A stretch of 34,429 nt of DNA. Origin: UBA7803 sp041686955 (lineage in GTDB: Bacteria; Pseudomonadota; Gammaproteobacteria; Pseudomonadales; Azotimanducaceae). The position numbers and the translations under genes are program-made. Under the pieces are notes generated by a model. The model was not told the DNA's origin, did no database searches, and saw only the letters and a program-made list of their open reading frames with translations. Shown one piece after another: positions 7,607 to 16,177 of this stretch (its first letter is position 1; every line of letters begins with the position of its first letter). The stretch lies in NCBI GenBank assembly GCA_041686955.1, contig JAWLCV010000045.1, positions 1 through 34,429 of the forward strand, in the 5' to 3' direction.

Positions 7607-9554
7607 GTTTCAGCACCTTGATGTCGCAGTAGGTATTTTCTTCGAAGCGCCGGGTGTAATGGTTGAGGATGCGCATGCCCTCCTTCGGCTTCACCACCCC
7701 GGCCTCGATCTTCGCCTTCACCAGTTCCGACATGCGCTTGTTCAGCTCGTTCGGAAAGTACTGGACCTGAGCCAGCATGTCCTGCACCGAGAGTCCGGCG
7801 ATGAGCTGCTCGATGAAGAAGTTCTCCGGCTCGTCGGCGCTGGCATAGACGTGCACCTCGGAGACCCGGCCGAACAGGTTGTGGCTGTCGCCGAGGATTT
7901 CCTGATAGGCGCCCACCAGAAAGAAACCCAGGTAGTAGGGCTCCCCGGCGGTGAAGTCGTGCAGCGGCAGCCACTCGCTGGTGCCGCCGGCACGGACGTA
8001 GCTCGACACCTTGCCGTCGGAATCACAGGTGAGGTCCACCACCTGGGCGCGGCGCCGGGGCGGCGCGTCGAGCCGGTGCAGGGGCATCACCGGAAAGAGC
8101 TGGCCGATGGCCCAGTGGTCGATGATGGAATGGAACACCGAGAAGTCGCACAGGTAGACGTCGGTGAGCTGGTCCTCGAGCTCCAGCTGCTCCGGCGGCG
8201 GCTGCTCCAGATCCAGCGCCTGCAGGCGCGCGAGCACCTCGCGGCAGGTGCTCCAGTACAGGCTGTCGGCCTGCGCCAGGGATTCCAGATCCAGGTAACC
8301 GAGACGCATGAGCTGATCGGCCTCGGCGCGCCCGGCCTGGGCGTCGTGGAACGCCTCCAGCAAGGGCGGGACATCGCTCGAGGCCCGCGCCTCCGCCAGC
8401 GCCGTGGCCAGGGTGGCCACCACCGGCGGCGCCTCGTCGGGCAGCTCCACCTGAAACGGCGCATCCGGCCGGTGCACGCCCAGCACCGGCACCACCAGCA
8501 CCGAGTGGTGGGCCGTGATGGCCCGGCCCGACTCCGAGAGCAGGACCGGCTCCGGCACCTCCCGGGCGCGGCAGATCTCCTGGACCGAGTACACCACCGC
8601 GTTGGCGTACTCCACCAGGCCGTAGTTGATGGCGGAATCGTCGGACCCGTAGCCCCCGCCGTAGGCCACCCCCAGGCCGCCGCCCACGTCCAGGTACTTC
8701 ACCTGGAGCCCGCGGGTGAGCAGATCGGCATAGATCTGGGTGATCTCCTTGACGGCGGCGCGCAGCACCTGGATGTCGGCGATCTGGCTGCCCAGATGGA
8801 AGTGCAGGAGCTCCAGGCGCTCGCCCAGGCCGCGGCGCTCCAGCTCCTTGACCAGGCGCACCACCTCGGGGATGGTGAGCCCGAACTTGGACCGGTAGCC
8901 GCCGGATTCGTACCAGCGTCCCGAGCCGCGGGTGGAGAGCTTCACCCGCACCGCAAGCTTCGGCGTCACCTGCATCTGATCCGCGAGGATCATGAGCTGC
9001 TCGAACTCCGTGTACTTCTCGATCACCGGCAGCACGTGCTGGCCGAGCTGCTGCGCGTTCAGCATCAGCCGCAGCATGGTGTGATCCTTCACGCCGTTGC
9101 ACAGCAACAGGCGCTTGTCCTCCACCAGCGGCAGGGTGGCCATGAGCTCGCTCTTCGAGCCGCACTCGAGCCCCAGCGCGAAGTCCCGGCCCGCGTCGAG
9201 CACCTCCTCCACCACCTCGTGGAGCTGGTTCACCTTGATGGGATAGATGCTGCGGTACTCGTTGCCGTAGCCCGATTCGGCGATGGCCTGGGCGAAGGCT
9301 TCGTTCAGCCGCTGCACCCGCGCCCGCAGGACGTCCTGAAAGCGGATGATCAGAGGCAGGGTGGCGCCTTCGGTCCGGGCCGCCTCGATGACCGCCGGAA
9401 TGTCGATGGTGAGCTCGGAGCCCGGCAGCGGCCGCACCGCCACGTTGCCCGCCTCGTTGACGTGGAAGAAGCCGTCGCTCCACGTCTCCATGGCGTAGAG
9501 GGATTCGGCCTCGGCTGTGGTCCAGCCAGCGGCGGCGATCTTCGCGACCATCAC
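7599..9554 (-). CDS. speA: Biosynthetic arginine decarboxylase
   Basis: A 651-residue PLP-dependent fold-III decarboxylase that converts arginine to agmatine. The PLP lysine is Lys107 in YPIKVNQ; the glycine-rich phosphate loop is VGGGLGVAYGG; and the catalytic cysteine lies in LTCDSDGK (codon 8025-8027). Length and order match biosynthetic SpeA (about 630-660 residues), not the short fold-III ornithine decarboxylases. The start is GTG at 9554 or the adjacent ATG at 9551, which overlaps the stop of the preceding DHS-like gene. The 3' end overlaps aguB. It supplies agmatine to AguA and AguB in the same operon. No speB (agmatinase) or speE (spermidine synthase) is in the window. Confidence 0.96.
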   Translation of the reverse strand: MMVAKIAAAGWTTAEAESLYAMETWSDGFFHVNEAGNVAVRPLPGSELTIDIPAVIEAARTEGATLPLIIRFQDVLRARVQRLNEAFAQAIAESGYGNEYRSIYPIKVNQLHEVVEEVLDAGRDFALGLECGSKSELMATLPLVEDKRLLLCNGVKDHTMLRLMLNAQQLGQHVLPVIEKYTEFEQLMILADQMQVTPKLAVRVKLSTRGSGRWYESGGYRSKFGLTIPEVVRLVKELERRGLGERLELLHFHLGSQIADIQVLRAAVKEITQIYADLLTRGLQVKYLDVGGGLGVAYGGGYGSDDSAINYGLVEYANAVVYSVQEICRAREVPEPVLLSESGRAITAHHSVLVVPVLGVHRPDAPFQVELPDEAPPVVATLATALAEARASSDVPPLLEAFHDAQAGRAEADQLMRLGYLDLESLAQADSLYWSTCREVLARLQALDLEQPPPEQLELEDQLTDVYLCDFSVFHSIIDHWAIGQLFPVMPLHRLDAPPRRRAQVVDLTCDSDGKVSSYVRAGGTSEWLPLHDFTAGEPYYLGFFLVGAYQEILGDSHNLFGRVSEVHVYASADEPENFFIEQLIAGLSVQDMLAQVQYFPNELNKRMSELVKAKIEAGVVKPKEGMRILNHYTRRFEENTYCDIKVLKRE

Positions 9555-10522
9555 TGATCCAGCACGTAGGCGAACACCAAAGGCGCGACGATGGTGGCGT
9601 CCGATTCGATGACGTAGCTCGGCGTGGTGGCGGAGAGCTTGTCCCAGGTGATCTTCTCGTTGGGCACGGCGCCCGAGTAGGAACCGTAGCTCGTGGTGGA
9701 ATCGCTGATCTGGCAGAAGTAGGCCCAGCGCGGGATGTCCTGCATCATCAGATCCTGAGCCAGCATGGGCACCACGCAGATGGGGAAATCCCCGGCGATG
9801 CCGCCGCCGATCTGAAAGAAGCCCACCGTGGTGTCCGCGGTGGTGCGGCGGTACCAGTCCGCCAGGTACACCATGTACTGGATTCCGGTCTTCACCGTGT
9901 GCACGTTCTTCACGTCGCCTTCGATGACGTGGGCGGCGAAGATGTTGCCCAGGGTCGAATCCTCCCAGCCGGGGACGATGATGGGCAGATCCTTCTCACA
10001 GGCCGCCACCAGCCAGGAATCCTTGGGATCGATCTGATAGTGCCGGGCGAGCTTGCCGGAGCGCAGGATCCGGTACATGAACTCGTGGGGAAAATAGCTT
10101 TCCCCTGCGCGATCCGCCGCGGTCCATTCCTCGAGCACGGCGTGCTCGAGGCGGCGGATGGCTTCCTCCTCCGGAATGCAGGTGTCCGTGACCCGGTTCA
10201 GATGGCGTGCCAGCAGGGCTTCCTCGTCGGCGGCGGAGAGGTAGCGGTAGTTGGGCACCCGCACGTAATGATCGTGGGCCACCAGGTTGAACAGATCCTC
10301 CTCCAGGTTGGCGCCGGTGCAGGTGATGGCGTGCACCTTGTCGCGGCGGATCATCTCCGCCAGCGACAGGCCGAGCTCCGCCGTGCTCATGGCGCCGGCC
10401 AGGGTGACCATCATCCTGCCGCCGCCGTTCAGGTGATCGACGTAGCCCTGTGCCGCGTCCACCAGGGTGGCGGCATTGAAATGGCGGAAATGATGGGTGA
10501 GGAAGTCTTTGATCGCCGCCAA
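9551..10522 (-). CDS. Deoxyhypusine synthase-family aminobutyltransferase (probable homospermidine-type synthase, SpeY-like)
   Basis: A 323-residue member of the deoxyhypusine synthase family. These NAD-dependent enzymes take an aminobutyl group from spermidine through a lysine imine and pass it to an acceptor. The catalytic lysine is kept as Lys295 in ITWDKLS, with the family Glu and Trp also present in VPNEKITW (compare SGARPDEAVSWGK in eukaryotic DHS). NAD-site segments TCTGANLEED, VPGWEDSTLGN and GGGIAGDFP are visible. Bacteria lack the eIF5A substrate, so the acceptor is probably a free amine such as putrescine, giving homospermidine. That is inference, supported by aguA upstream and speA/aguB downstream. 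I set the start at a TTG (10522) because GGAGG lies 5 bases upstream. An alternative TTG at 10582 would overlap aguA and lacks a site. Confidence 0.88.
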   Translation of the reverse strand: MAAIKDFLTHHFRHFNAATLVDAAQGYVDHLNGGGRMMVTLAGAMSTAELGLSLAEMIRRDKVHAITCTGANLEEDLFNLVAHDHYVRVPNYRYLSAADEEALLARHLNRVTDTCIPEEEAIRRLEHAVLEEWTAADRAGESYFPHEFMYRILRSGKLARHYQIDPKDSWLVAACEKDLPIIVPGWEDSTLGNIFAAHVIEGDVKNVHTVKTGIQYMVYLADWYRRTTADTTVGFFQIGGGIAGDFPICVVPMLAQDLMMQDIPRWAYFCQISDSTTSYGSYSGAVPNEKITWDKLSATTPSYVIESDATIVAPLVFAYVLDQ

Positions 10523-10527
10523 CGGAG

Positions 10528-10532
10528 CCTCC
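10528..10532 (-). promoter_or_regulatory. Ribosome binding site that fixes a TTG start
   Basis: On the minus strand GGAGG lies 5 bases before TTG at 10522-10520. No ATG or GTG is available nearby in frame, and the longer alternative would overlap the aguA stop. This consensus site makes the TTG the best start for the DHS-like gene. Confidence 0.7.
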
Positions 10533-10556
10533 GAACCGGCATTTGGGCGGGCTAGG

Positions 10557-11597
10557 TTACGATTCGCGGTTGCCCCGTGCAACGTCGGGAACCTGCTGGC
10601 TCAGGCAATGCAGGGTTCCCAGCCCCACCACCACGTCGCGGCAGTCGATGCCGGCCACGGTGCGGTCGGGAAAGCAGCCCCGGACGATCTCCAGCGCGTC
10701 CCTGTCGCGGTCGCAGCCGAACGTGGGCACCAGCACCAGGCCGTTGGCGATGTAGAAGTTGGCGTAGCTGGCGGGCAGGCGCTGATCGCCCCGCCACAGC
10801 GGCTCCGGCATGGGCAGCTCGACGATCTCCAGGCTCCGCCCGTCCGCCAGACGGAAGCCTTCCAGACGCTCCCGGTTCTCCGCCAGCGGGCGGTGGTTCG
10901 GATCCTCCGGGTCCGGCTCCACGGCGGTGATCACCCGGTGCGGGGCGACGAACCGGGTGATGTCGTCCACGTGCCCGTCGGTGTCGTCGCCGACGATGCC
11001 GTCGCCGAGCCACAGGACCTGCTCGGCGCCCAGATACTCGTAGAGCAGCGCTTCGATCTCGCCTTTGGAGCGGTGCGGGTTGCGATTCGGGTTCAGCAGA
11101 CACTGGGTGGTGGTGAGCAGCGCACCCGCGCCGTTCACGTCCACCGAGCCGCCCTCCAGCACGTGGTCCACGGTGACCGCCGGTACGCCCAGGCGGGCCG
11201 CCATCTGCGGCGGCACGGCGTCGTCCAGGTCGAAGGGTGGATACTTGCCGCCCCAGGCGTTGAAACCGAAGTCGAGGGCCGTGAGCCTCCCCTCGCCGTC
11301 CGTGACGAAGATGGCGCCGTGGTCCCGGCACCAGGCGTCGTTGGTAGGGATGTGCTCGAGCAGCACCGCCTCCAGATTCGTCTCTTCCGGCAACAGCGAA
11401 CGCACGTGCTCGGCGTGGGCGGGGTCCAGCACGTTCACGTGTACCCGCTCGTGATGGGACAGCACCGCCACGGCGGCCGCCAGCGCCCGCTCGGTGCCGG
11501 CGAGCTCCGCCGGCCAGGTCTCGGTGTTGTGGGGCCAGGAAAACCAGGTGGCCTGATGGGGCGCCCACTCCGGCGGCATGACGAAGCGGCTCGCCAT
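10557..11597 (-). CDS. aguA: Agmatine deiminase
   Basis: A 346-residue guanidine-group-modifying enzyme of the agmatine/peptidylarginine deiminase family, which converts agmatine to N-carbamoylputrescine and ammonia. The nucleophile is Cys331 in GLGTLHCLSQQ. The catalytic His209 is in DTDGHVDD, and substrate-binding acidic segments include NDAWCRDHGAIF (residues 86-97) and VLEGGSVDVNG (Glu148). It starts with MPPEWAPHQATWFSWPH a few residues in, typical of the family. The ATG start at 11597 follows the alpha/beta hydrolase stop by 8 bases. The gap to the DHS-like gene is 34 bases, with no terminator hairpin seen. Function is strongly supported by speA and aguB in the same run. Confidence 0.95.
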   Translation of the reverse strand: MASRFVMPPEWAPHQATWFSWPHNTETWPAELAGTERALAAAVAVLSHHERVHVNVLDPAHAEHVRSLLPEETNLEAVLLEHIPTNDAWCRDHGAIFVTDGEGRLTALDFGFNAWGGKYPPFDLDDAVPPQMAARLGVPAVTVDHVLEGGSVDVNGAGALLTTTQCLLNPNRNPHRSKGEIEALLYEYLGAEQVLWLGDGIVGDDTDGHVDDITRFVAPHRVITAVEPDPEDPNHRPLAENRERLEGFRLADGRSLEIVELPMPEPLWRGDQRLPASYANFYIANGLVLVPTFGCDRDRDALEIVRGCFPDRTVAGIDCRDVVVGLGTLHCLSQQVPDVARGNRES

Positions 11598-11605
11598 GAC
11601 GGCGC

Positions 11606-12511
11606 TCAGGCGGTCCGCTTCGCGGTGAGGGTCCGGAGCATGCCCTCGAGCGCCTCGATGAAGGCCAGCGGCTGGTCGAGGAACACGTGGTGGCGCGCCT
11701 CTTCCACGGCCACCACCGGGACGTCGCCCATGATCTCGCGCATGTACTCGGCGGAGCGGTGGGTGAAGAGCTCGCTCTCGGCACCGTAGATCAAGCCCAC
11801 CGGCAAGGCGAGGCCCGCGTAATCCTCCGCGGTCCGCTCGGCGTACTTCAGGGTGCCCGGCAGATCCTCGTCGAACTTCCAGGTCCAGCCGCCGCCTTCC
11901 ACCGGCATCAGCGAGTGCCGGGCGATGTACTCGAGCAGGTAGGTGTTCTCGCAGGGCTGCGGGGGCTGCAGCCGGAACCGCGCCAACGCCGACTCCTTGT
12001 CGGGATACACCTTGGCCCGCCCGCCCATGGGCGGGCGCTCGGGCACCGGCTCGTCCGGGTGCCGCAGGCCGGAATCCACCAGCACCAGCGAGCCGAAGCG
12101 GTCGGGAAACAGCGCCGCCGCCTTCACCGCCACGTAGCCGCCGAAGCTGTGGGCGACCACCGCCACGTCGTCACCGAACCCGGCGTGGTCGCACACGGCC
12201 CGGATCTCCTCGGCGTAGGTGGCGGGGTCGTACTCGTAGCGGTAGTCCGAGTCCCCCATCCCCGTCAGGTTCATGGCGGCGCAGCGGTAGCCGTCGAGAA
12301 AGCGGGGGGCGATGAAGTCCCACCAGTGCGCGTGAGCGTTCATGCCGTGCACGAACAGAATGGACGGCGCCGGCGCCGGATCCCGCTGCCAGAGCTGGTA
12401 GACGACGTCGCACTCCTCCACCTCGACGGTCCGTTCCTCCCAGGGTGTCTCCACCGCCGGGAAGAACCACTCGGGAATGGTGCTGCCGCCGCTAGCCTCC
12501 CAGCGCGCCAC
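11606..12511 (-). CDS. Alpha/beta hydrolase
   Basis: A 301-residue alpha/beta hydrolase-fold protein without a signal peptide, so probably cytoplasmic. The oxyanion-hole motif is ILFVHGMNAHAHWW (residues 51-64). The nucleophile elbow is VAHSFGGY (Ser122). The acid position is probably Glu245 or Glu247 in IYGAESELFT, and the His is in ARHHVFLDQP (274/275). A cap domain of about 80 residues sits between strand 6 and the acid. The GTG start at 12511 shares one base with the stop of the preceding acyl-CoA dehydrogenase (TAGTG), and aguA follows after 8 bases. It may be an esterase, thioesterase or C-C hydrolase serving the acyl-CoA genes. The substrate cannot be told from sequence. Confidence 0.85.
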   Translation of the reverse strand: MARWEASGGSTIPEWFFPAVETPWEERTVEVEECDVVYQLWQRDPAPAPSILFVHGMNAHAHWWDFIAPRFLDGYRCAAMNLTGMGDSDYRYEYDPATYAEEIRAVCDHAGFGDDVAVVAHSFGGYVAVKAAALFPDRFGSLVLVDSGLRHPDEPVPERPPMGGRAKVYPDKESALARFRLQPPQPCENTYLLEYIARHSLMPVEGGGWTWKFDEDLPGTLKYAERTAEDYAGLALPVGLIYGAESELFTHRSAEYMREIMGDVPVVAVEEARHHVFLDQPLAFIEALEGMLRTLTAKRTA

Positions 12512-13641
12512 TACAGCCGTCCGAAGCGCTTCAGGTGGAAGTCCACGTTGCCGAACAGGGTGTCGATGGTGGTGAGCCGCTTGAAGTAGTGACCCACGCT
12601 CAGCTCGTCGGTCATGCCCATGCCGCCGTGGAGCTGGATGGCGCTCTGACCGACGAAGCGGCCGGACTTACCCACCTGCACCTTGAACGCGGACACCGCC
12701 TTCTGCGCCTCCGGGCCGTAGCCTTCGTCCATGCGCATGGCGGCCATGTACATCAGCGACTTGGCCTGCTCGTGCTCCATGAACATGTCCACCATGCGGT
12801 GCTGCAGCACCTGGAACTTGCCGATGGGCTGGCCGAACTGCTCCCGGGTCTTGCAGTACTCCACCGTGGCCTTGTAGAGCACCTCCATGGCGCCCACGGC
12901 CTCGGCGCCCACGGCCAGGATGCCCTCGTCGATCACCCGTTCCAGAACGCCGAGCCCGCGGCCCTCCTCGCCGAGCAGGGCGTCGGCGCCGACCCGCACG
13001 TTCTCGAAGGTGATCTCGGAGGCCCGCAGCGCGTCCACGGTGGGGTAGTCCCGGCGGCTGATGCCCTCGGCGCCGGCCGGCACCAGGAACAGTGAAACCC
13101 CCTCGGCATCCCTTTGGCCGCCGCCGGTGCGGGCGCTCACCACCAGCAGGTCGGCATTGGGGCCGTTCAGCACCACGGCCTTGTAGCCGTCGATGATCCA
13201 GCCCTCGCCGTCACGCCGGGCGGTGGTGGTGAGGTCCGCCAGGTTGAAACGCCCCTGGGGCTCCGCGTACGCCAGCGCCGCCTGGGCGCTGCCGTCGATG
13301 ATGCCCGCCAGATGGGCCTCCTTCTGGGCCTGGCTGCCGCCGATCTTCAGCGCCCCGCCGGCCAGCACCACCGTGGCCAGGAACGGCTCCACCACCAGCC
13401 CCTTGCCGAACTGCTCCATCATGATAATGGATTCGATGGCGCCGCCGCCGAAGCCGCCGTCGCTCTCGGGGAACGGCACGCCAAGCCAACCCAGCTCGGC
13501 GAACGTCTTCCAGTTTTCCGGGGAGTACCCCGGCTCCTCCCGGGCGATCTTCTGCCGTGTCTCGAACGGGTAATCGTTCTGCACGAACCGTGAGACGCTG
13601 TCCTGCAGGAGTGTCTGCTCTTCGGAAAACGAGAAATCCAT
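12511..13641 (-). CDS. Acyl-CoA dehydrogenase, PimD-like small-subunit type
   Basis: A 376-residue FAD-dependent acyl-CoA dehydrogenase-family protein. N-terminal helices start with MDFSFSEEQTLLQDSV. The mid-domain is ALAYAEPQGRFNLADL, then a beta domain (DGEGWIIDGYKAVV), then a helical domain with TREQFGQPIGKFQVLQHRMVDM and QLHGGMGMTDELSVGHYFKR (about 335-354). The C-terminal tail LFGNVDFHLKRFG resembles the small subunit of pimeloyl-CoA dehydrogenase and of heteromeric steroid side-chain dehydrogenases, which pair with a different subunit in an alpha2beta2 enzyme. GAGGGG, overlapping the stop of the preceding gene, serves as Shine-Dalgarno. The partner is probably one of the two preceding dehydrogenase genes. 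The acyl substrate is unknown. Confidence 0.88.
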   Translation of the reverse strand: MDFSFSEEQTLLQDSVSRFVQNDYPFETRQKIAREEPGYSPENWKTFAELGWLGVPFPESDGGFGGGAIESIIMMEQFGKGLVVEPFLATVVLAGGALKIGGSQAQKEAHLAGIIDGSAQAALAYAEPQGRFNLADLTTTARRDGEGWIIDGYKAVVLNGPNADLLVVSARTGGGQRDAEGVSLFLVPAGAEGISRRDYPTVDALRASEITFENVRVGADALLGEEGRGLGVLERVIDEGILAVGAEAVGAMEVLYKATVEYCKTREQFGQPIGKFQVLQHRMVDMFMEHEQAKSLMYMAAMRMDEGYGPEAQKAVSAFKVQVGKSGRFVGQSAIQLHGGMGMTDELSVGHYFKRLTTIDTLFGNVDFHLKRFGRL

Positions 13642-13650
13642 AGCGGCCCC

Positions 13651-14823
13651 TCAAAAGCCCAGAATCGTCCGGGCAATGCTGTTCTGATAGGTTGCGCGGC
13701 TGCCGTGGCCGAGGCTCGCGGGGGTCCCGCGCAGCAGGTCGGCCAGGGCGGTCAACGCGTAATCATGCCCGATCGGACCTTCATTATCGATCGTCAGCGG
13801 GTCCGGGAACGGCAGGCCATGATAGCCCAGCGCCTCCACGTAGAGCTCGGCCAGCCGCCCGGCGGATGCCTCGCGGCCGAGCTCCACCAGCGGCGCCAGG
13901 GCCTCGTTCCCTTCGCCGGCGCCGAGGGCGCGGAGCTCCAGGGCTTCCAGGCCCGCCAGCCCCACCTCGAGCTCGGCGAGCTTGCGGCGAAAATCGTCGT
14001 CCTCCGCCAGGGTGACGCCCTCCCCGTTCCCCATCCCGCCGGCCAGCGCCCGGAGCCGCTCGACCTGTACCCGGTAGCGGCACCCCATCACTCCCAGCGC
14101 GCCCGGCAGCGCCGGCAGAGCGGCGAGGCATCGCTCCGCCTGCCCCGGCGGTCCCAAGAGCGATGGCTCCGGCAGGCGGACACTCTCGGCCTTCACCGCA
14201 GCCGGCCCGGGGCCGCCGTCCAGGCCGGTCAGCGGCTCGACGGTGACACCACAATCCCGCAGATCGACCAGGAACAGGCTGCCGCCGGCTCGCCCGGGCT
14301 GCGCGGCCCGGCACAGCAACCAGTCGGCGGCGGTAGCGCCCGCCACCGCGGGCAGGGTGCCGGTGAGGACGAATCCGCCAGCCGGCCCCTCCGGCCGGAC
14401 CTCCAGCGCCGCCTCGTGCTCCTCGTCCAGCGCAAGCGACCAGCAGCACCGCGACTCGCGGATGGCCGGCAGGTGCAGGCCCTGCTGCCGCAGCGTGCCG
14501 AACGCCATGAGCAGCGGGCCCACCACCCGGGTGCCGGCCGAATCCAGCGGCGGCGTCTCCGCCCGCGCCGTCTCCCGTTCGAACAGCACGCGTTGCGCCG
14601 GCGTCCAGCCGGGTCCGCCGTGCTCCGGCGGCCAGTGCGGCACCGACCAGCCCCGGGCCGCCAGCGCCGCGAACCAGGCGCGCCGCCACGGCTCGCCCCG
14701 GCCCCGCCGCGGGGCGCCACCGAGGTCCCGGGGAACCCGCGCCTGCGCCGGCCAGTGACGGTCGACGAACTCCCGCACCTCGGCCAGGAAGGCCTCGTCG
14801 GCGGCGCTGATGGACAGGCGCAT
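13651..14823 (-). CDS. Divergent acyl-CoA dehydrogenase-like protein (degenerate subunit)
   Basis: A 390-residue protein with the size and N-terminal pattern of acyl-CoA dehydrogenases (FAALAARGWSVPHWPPEHGG, residues 51-70). Its middle and C-terminal signatures are eroded. The usual substrate loop (as in YSEPGAGSD in the neighbour) appears as WSLALDEEHEAAL. The FAD-contacting YGGTNE-type motif near the end is replaced by GSRATYQNSIARTILGF. It is richer in Ala, Gly, Arg and Leu than its neighbours. It sits 11 bases after one dehydrogenase and 9 bases before another, so it is probably co-translated with them. The likely role is a non-catalytic or structural subunit of a heteromeric dehydrogenase; an independent enzyme is possible. 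No frameshift is seen. Confidence 0.75.
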   Translation of the reverse strand: MRLSISAADEAFLAEVREFVDRHWPAQARVPRDLGGAPRRGRGEPWRRAWFAALAARGWSVPHWPPEHGGPGWTPAQRVLFERETARAETPPLDSAGTRVVGPLLMAFGTLRQQGLHLPAIRESRCCWSLALDEEHEAALEVRPEGPAGGFVLTGTLPAVAGATAADWLLCRAAQPGRAGGSLFLVDLRDCGVTVEPLTGLDGGPGPAAVKAESVRLPEPSLLGPPGQAERCLAALPALPGALGVMGCRYRVQVERLRALAGGMGNGEGVTLAEDDDFRRKLAELEVGLAGLEALELRALGAGEGNEALAPLVELGREASAGRLAELYVEALGYHGLPFPDPLTIDNEGPIGHDYALTALADLLRGTPASLGHGSRATYQNSIARTILGF

Positions 14824-14834
14824 GGCGGCGGCCG

Positions 14835-16031
14835 TCAGTCCGGCAGGCCCAGCACCCGCTTGGCGATGATGTTCTGCTGCACCTCGTTGGTGCCGCCGTA
14901 GATGGTGACGGCCCGGCTGGCCAGGAACGAGCGCGCCGCGCCCAGCTCCTCATCGGTGAAGGCATCACCTTCCCAGCCCAGGCCCCGGGTGCCCATGAGT
15001 CGAACCAGCAGGTCCTGCCGTTCCCGGGCCAGGGTGGAGCCGTAGAGCTTGAAGATCGAAGTGGCCTCCCCCGGCGTGCCGCCGCCCGCGTTCTCCTCCG
15101 CGGCCCGGCGCTGGGTCAGCCGGAAGGCCGCGTCGGCCATCTTCCACTCCAGCACCCGGGCGCGCAGCGCCGGATCGGCGATGCGCCCGCCGTCGCCGCC
15201 GACGTAGCGGAGCGCCGTCTCGGCCACGTCCAGATCCACGGTCACGCCCACGGGGCGGGAACCGCCGGAGCGGGACAGCCCGCCCTGACCGGAACGCTCG
15301 TGCTGCAGCAGCCGCTTGCCGACCGTCCACCCCTGGTTGAGCTCGCCCACCAGGTCGTCGCGGCTCGCTTCGGCGTCGTCGAAGAACGTCTCGCAGAACG
15401 GCGAGCTGCCGGAGATCAGCGCGATGGGCCGCACCGTGACCCCCGGCTGGTCCATGGGCAGGAGCACGAAGCTGATGCCCTGATGCTTGGGGGCCTCGGG
15501 ATCGGTACGCACCAGGGCGAACATCCAGTCCGCCGTCTGGGCGCCCGAGGTCCAGATTTTCTGGCCGTTGATGACGAACCGGTCGCCGCTCAGCTCCGCC
15601 CGGGTGCGCAGGCTGGCGAGATCCGAGCCGGCTCCGGGCTCGCTGTAGCCCTGACACCACGCCGCCCGTCCCTCGGCGATGGGGCGCAGGTGACGCTGCT
15701 TCTGTTCCTCGGTGCCGTATTCGAGCAGGGTCGGGCCGAGCATCCGGGTGCCCATGTTCACCAGGGGCGGGCGGGCGTCGATGGCCGCCATCTCCTCGTA
15801 GAGCACCCGGGCCTCGTCGTCGGACAGCCCGCCGCCGCCGTAGGCCTCGGGCCAGGTGGGCACGGTCCAGCCCCGCTCCGCCATGCGCTCGAGCCACAGC
15901 CGGGTGTCCGGGTCCCGGATCTCCACCTTGGTGCTGCCGGTGGGAATCTCGCCGGGGCCCCGGGCACCGGGCGGACAGTTCTCCTCGAGCCAGGCCCGGG
16001 TCTCCTCCCGGAACGTTCGCAGATCGCTCAT
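14835..16031 (-). CDS. Acyl-CoA dehydrogenase, large-subunit (PimC/FadE) type
   Basis: A 398-residue acyl-CoA dehydrogenase that introduces the alpha-beta double bond into an acyl-CoA using FAD. Clear signatures are WPEAYGGGGLSDDEARV (N-terminal domain), CQGYSEPGAGSDLASL (residues 126-141), INGQKIWTSGAQTADWMF (155-172) and the C-terminal YGGTNEVQQNIIAKRVLGLP. The position of the classical MCAD catalytic Glu is Gly in YGGTNE, as in the large subunits of pimeloyl-CoA and steroid-side-chain dehydrogenases, so the base lies elsewhere or in a partner. I chose ATG at 16031, with GGGGGA upstream and the usual length. Longer frames extend to 16148 but lack conserved sequence. It is the first gene of the nine-gene minus-strand run and is divergent from the crotonase gene. 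Confidence 0.92.
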   Translation of the reverse strand: MSDLRTFREETRAWLEENCPPGARGPGEIPTGSTKVEIRDPDTRLWLERMAERGWTVPTWPEAYGGGGLSDDEARVLYEEMAAIDARPPLVNMGTRMLGPTLLEYGTEEQKQRHLRPIAEGRAAWCQGYSEPGAGSDLASLRTRAELSGDRFVINGQKIWTSGAQTADWMFALVRTDPEAPKHQGISFVLLPMDQPGVTVRPIALISGSSPFCETFFDDAEASRDDLVGELNQGWTVGKRLLQHERSGQGGLSRSGGSRPVGVTVDLDVAETALRYVGGDGGRIADPALRARVLEWKMADAAFRLTQRRAAEENAGGGTPGEATSIFKLYGSTLARERQDLLVRLMGTRGLGWEGDAFTDEELGAARSFLASRAVTIYGGTNEVQQNIIAKRVLGLPD

Positions 16032-16177
16032 GTGGTCCCCCAGATGTCGGTGTAACCGGCAACACTCGCCCAGCACGCGCTCGTTGTAAAGACGTCCCCG
16101 GGCGAGGCACCATAACCGCCCACCCTTGCGGCCACGCCTGCAAGACATCGTTTCACCATCGGCATGACCGGGGAATC

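Noticed and set aside
16032..16177. Promoters and a 7-bp inverted repeat (16065-16071 with 16100-16106) between the divergent acyl-CoA genes
   Set aside because: Promoters must exist here, but no hexamer pair with correct spacing stands out on either strand, and the repeat has a 28-base loop, so no site is called.
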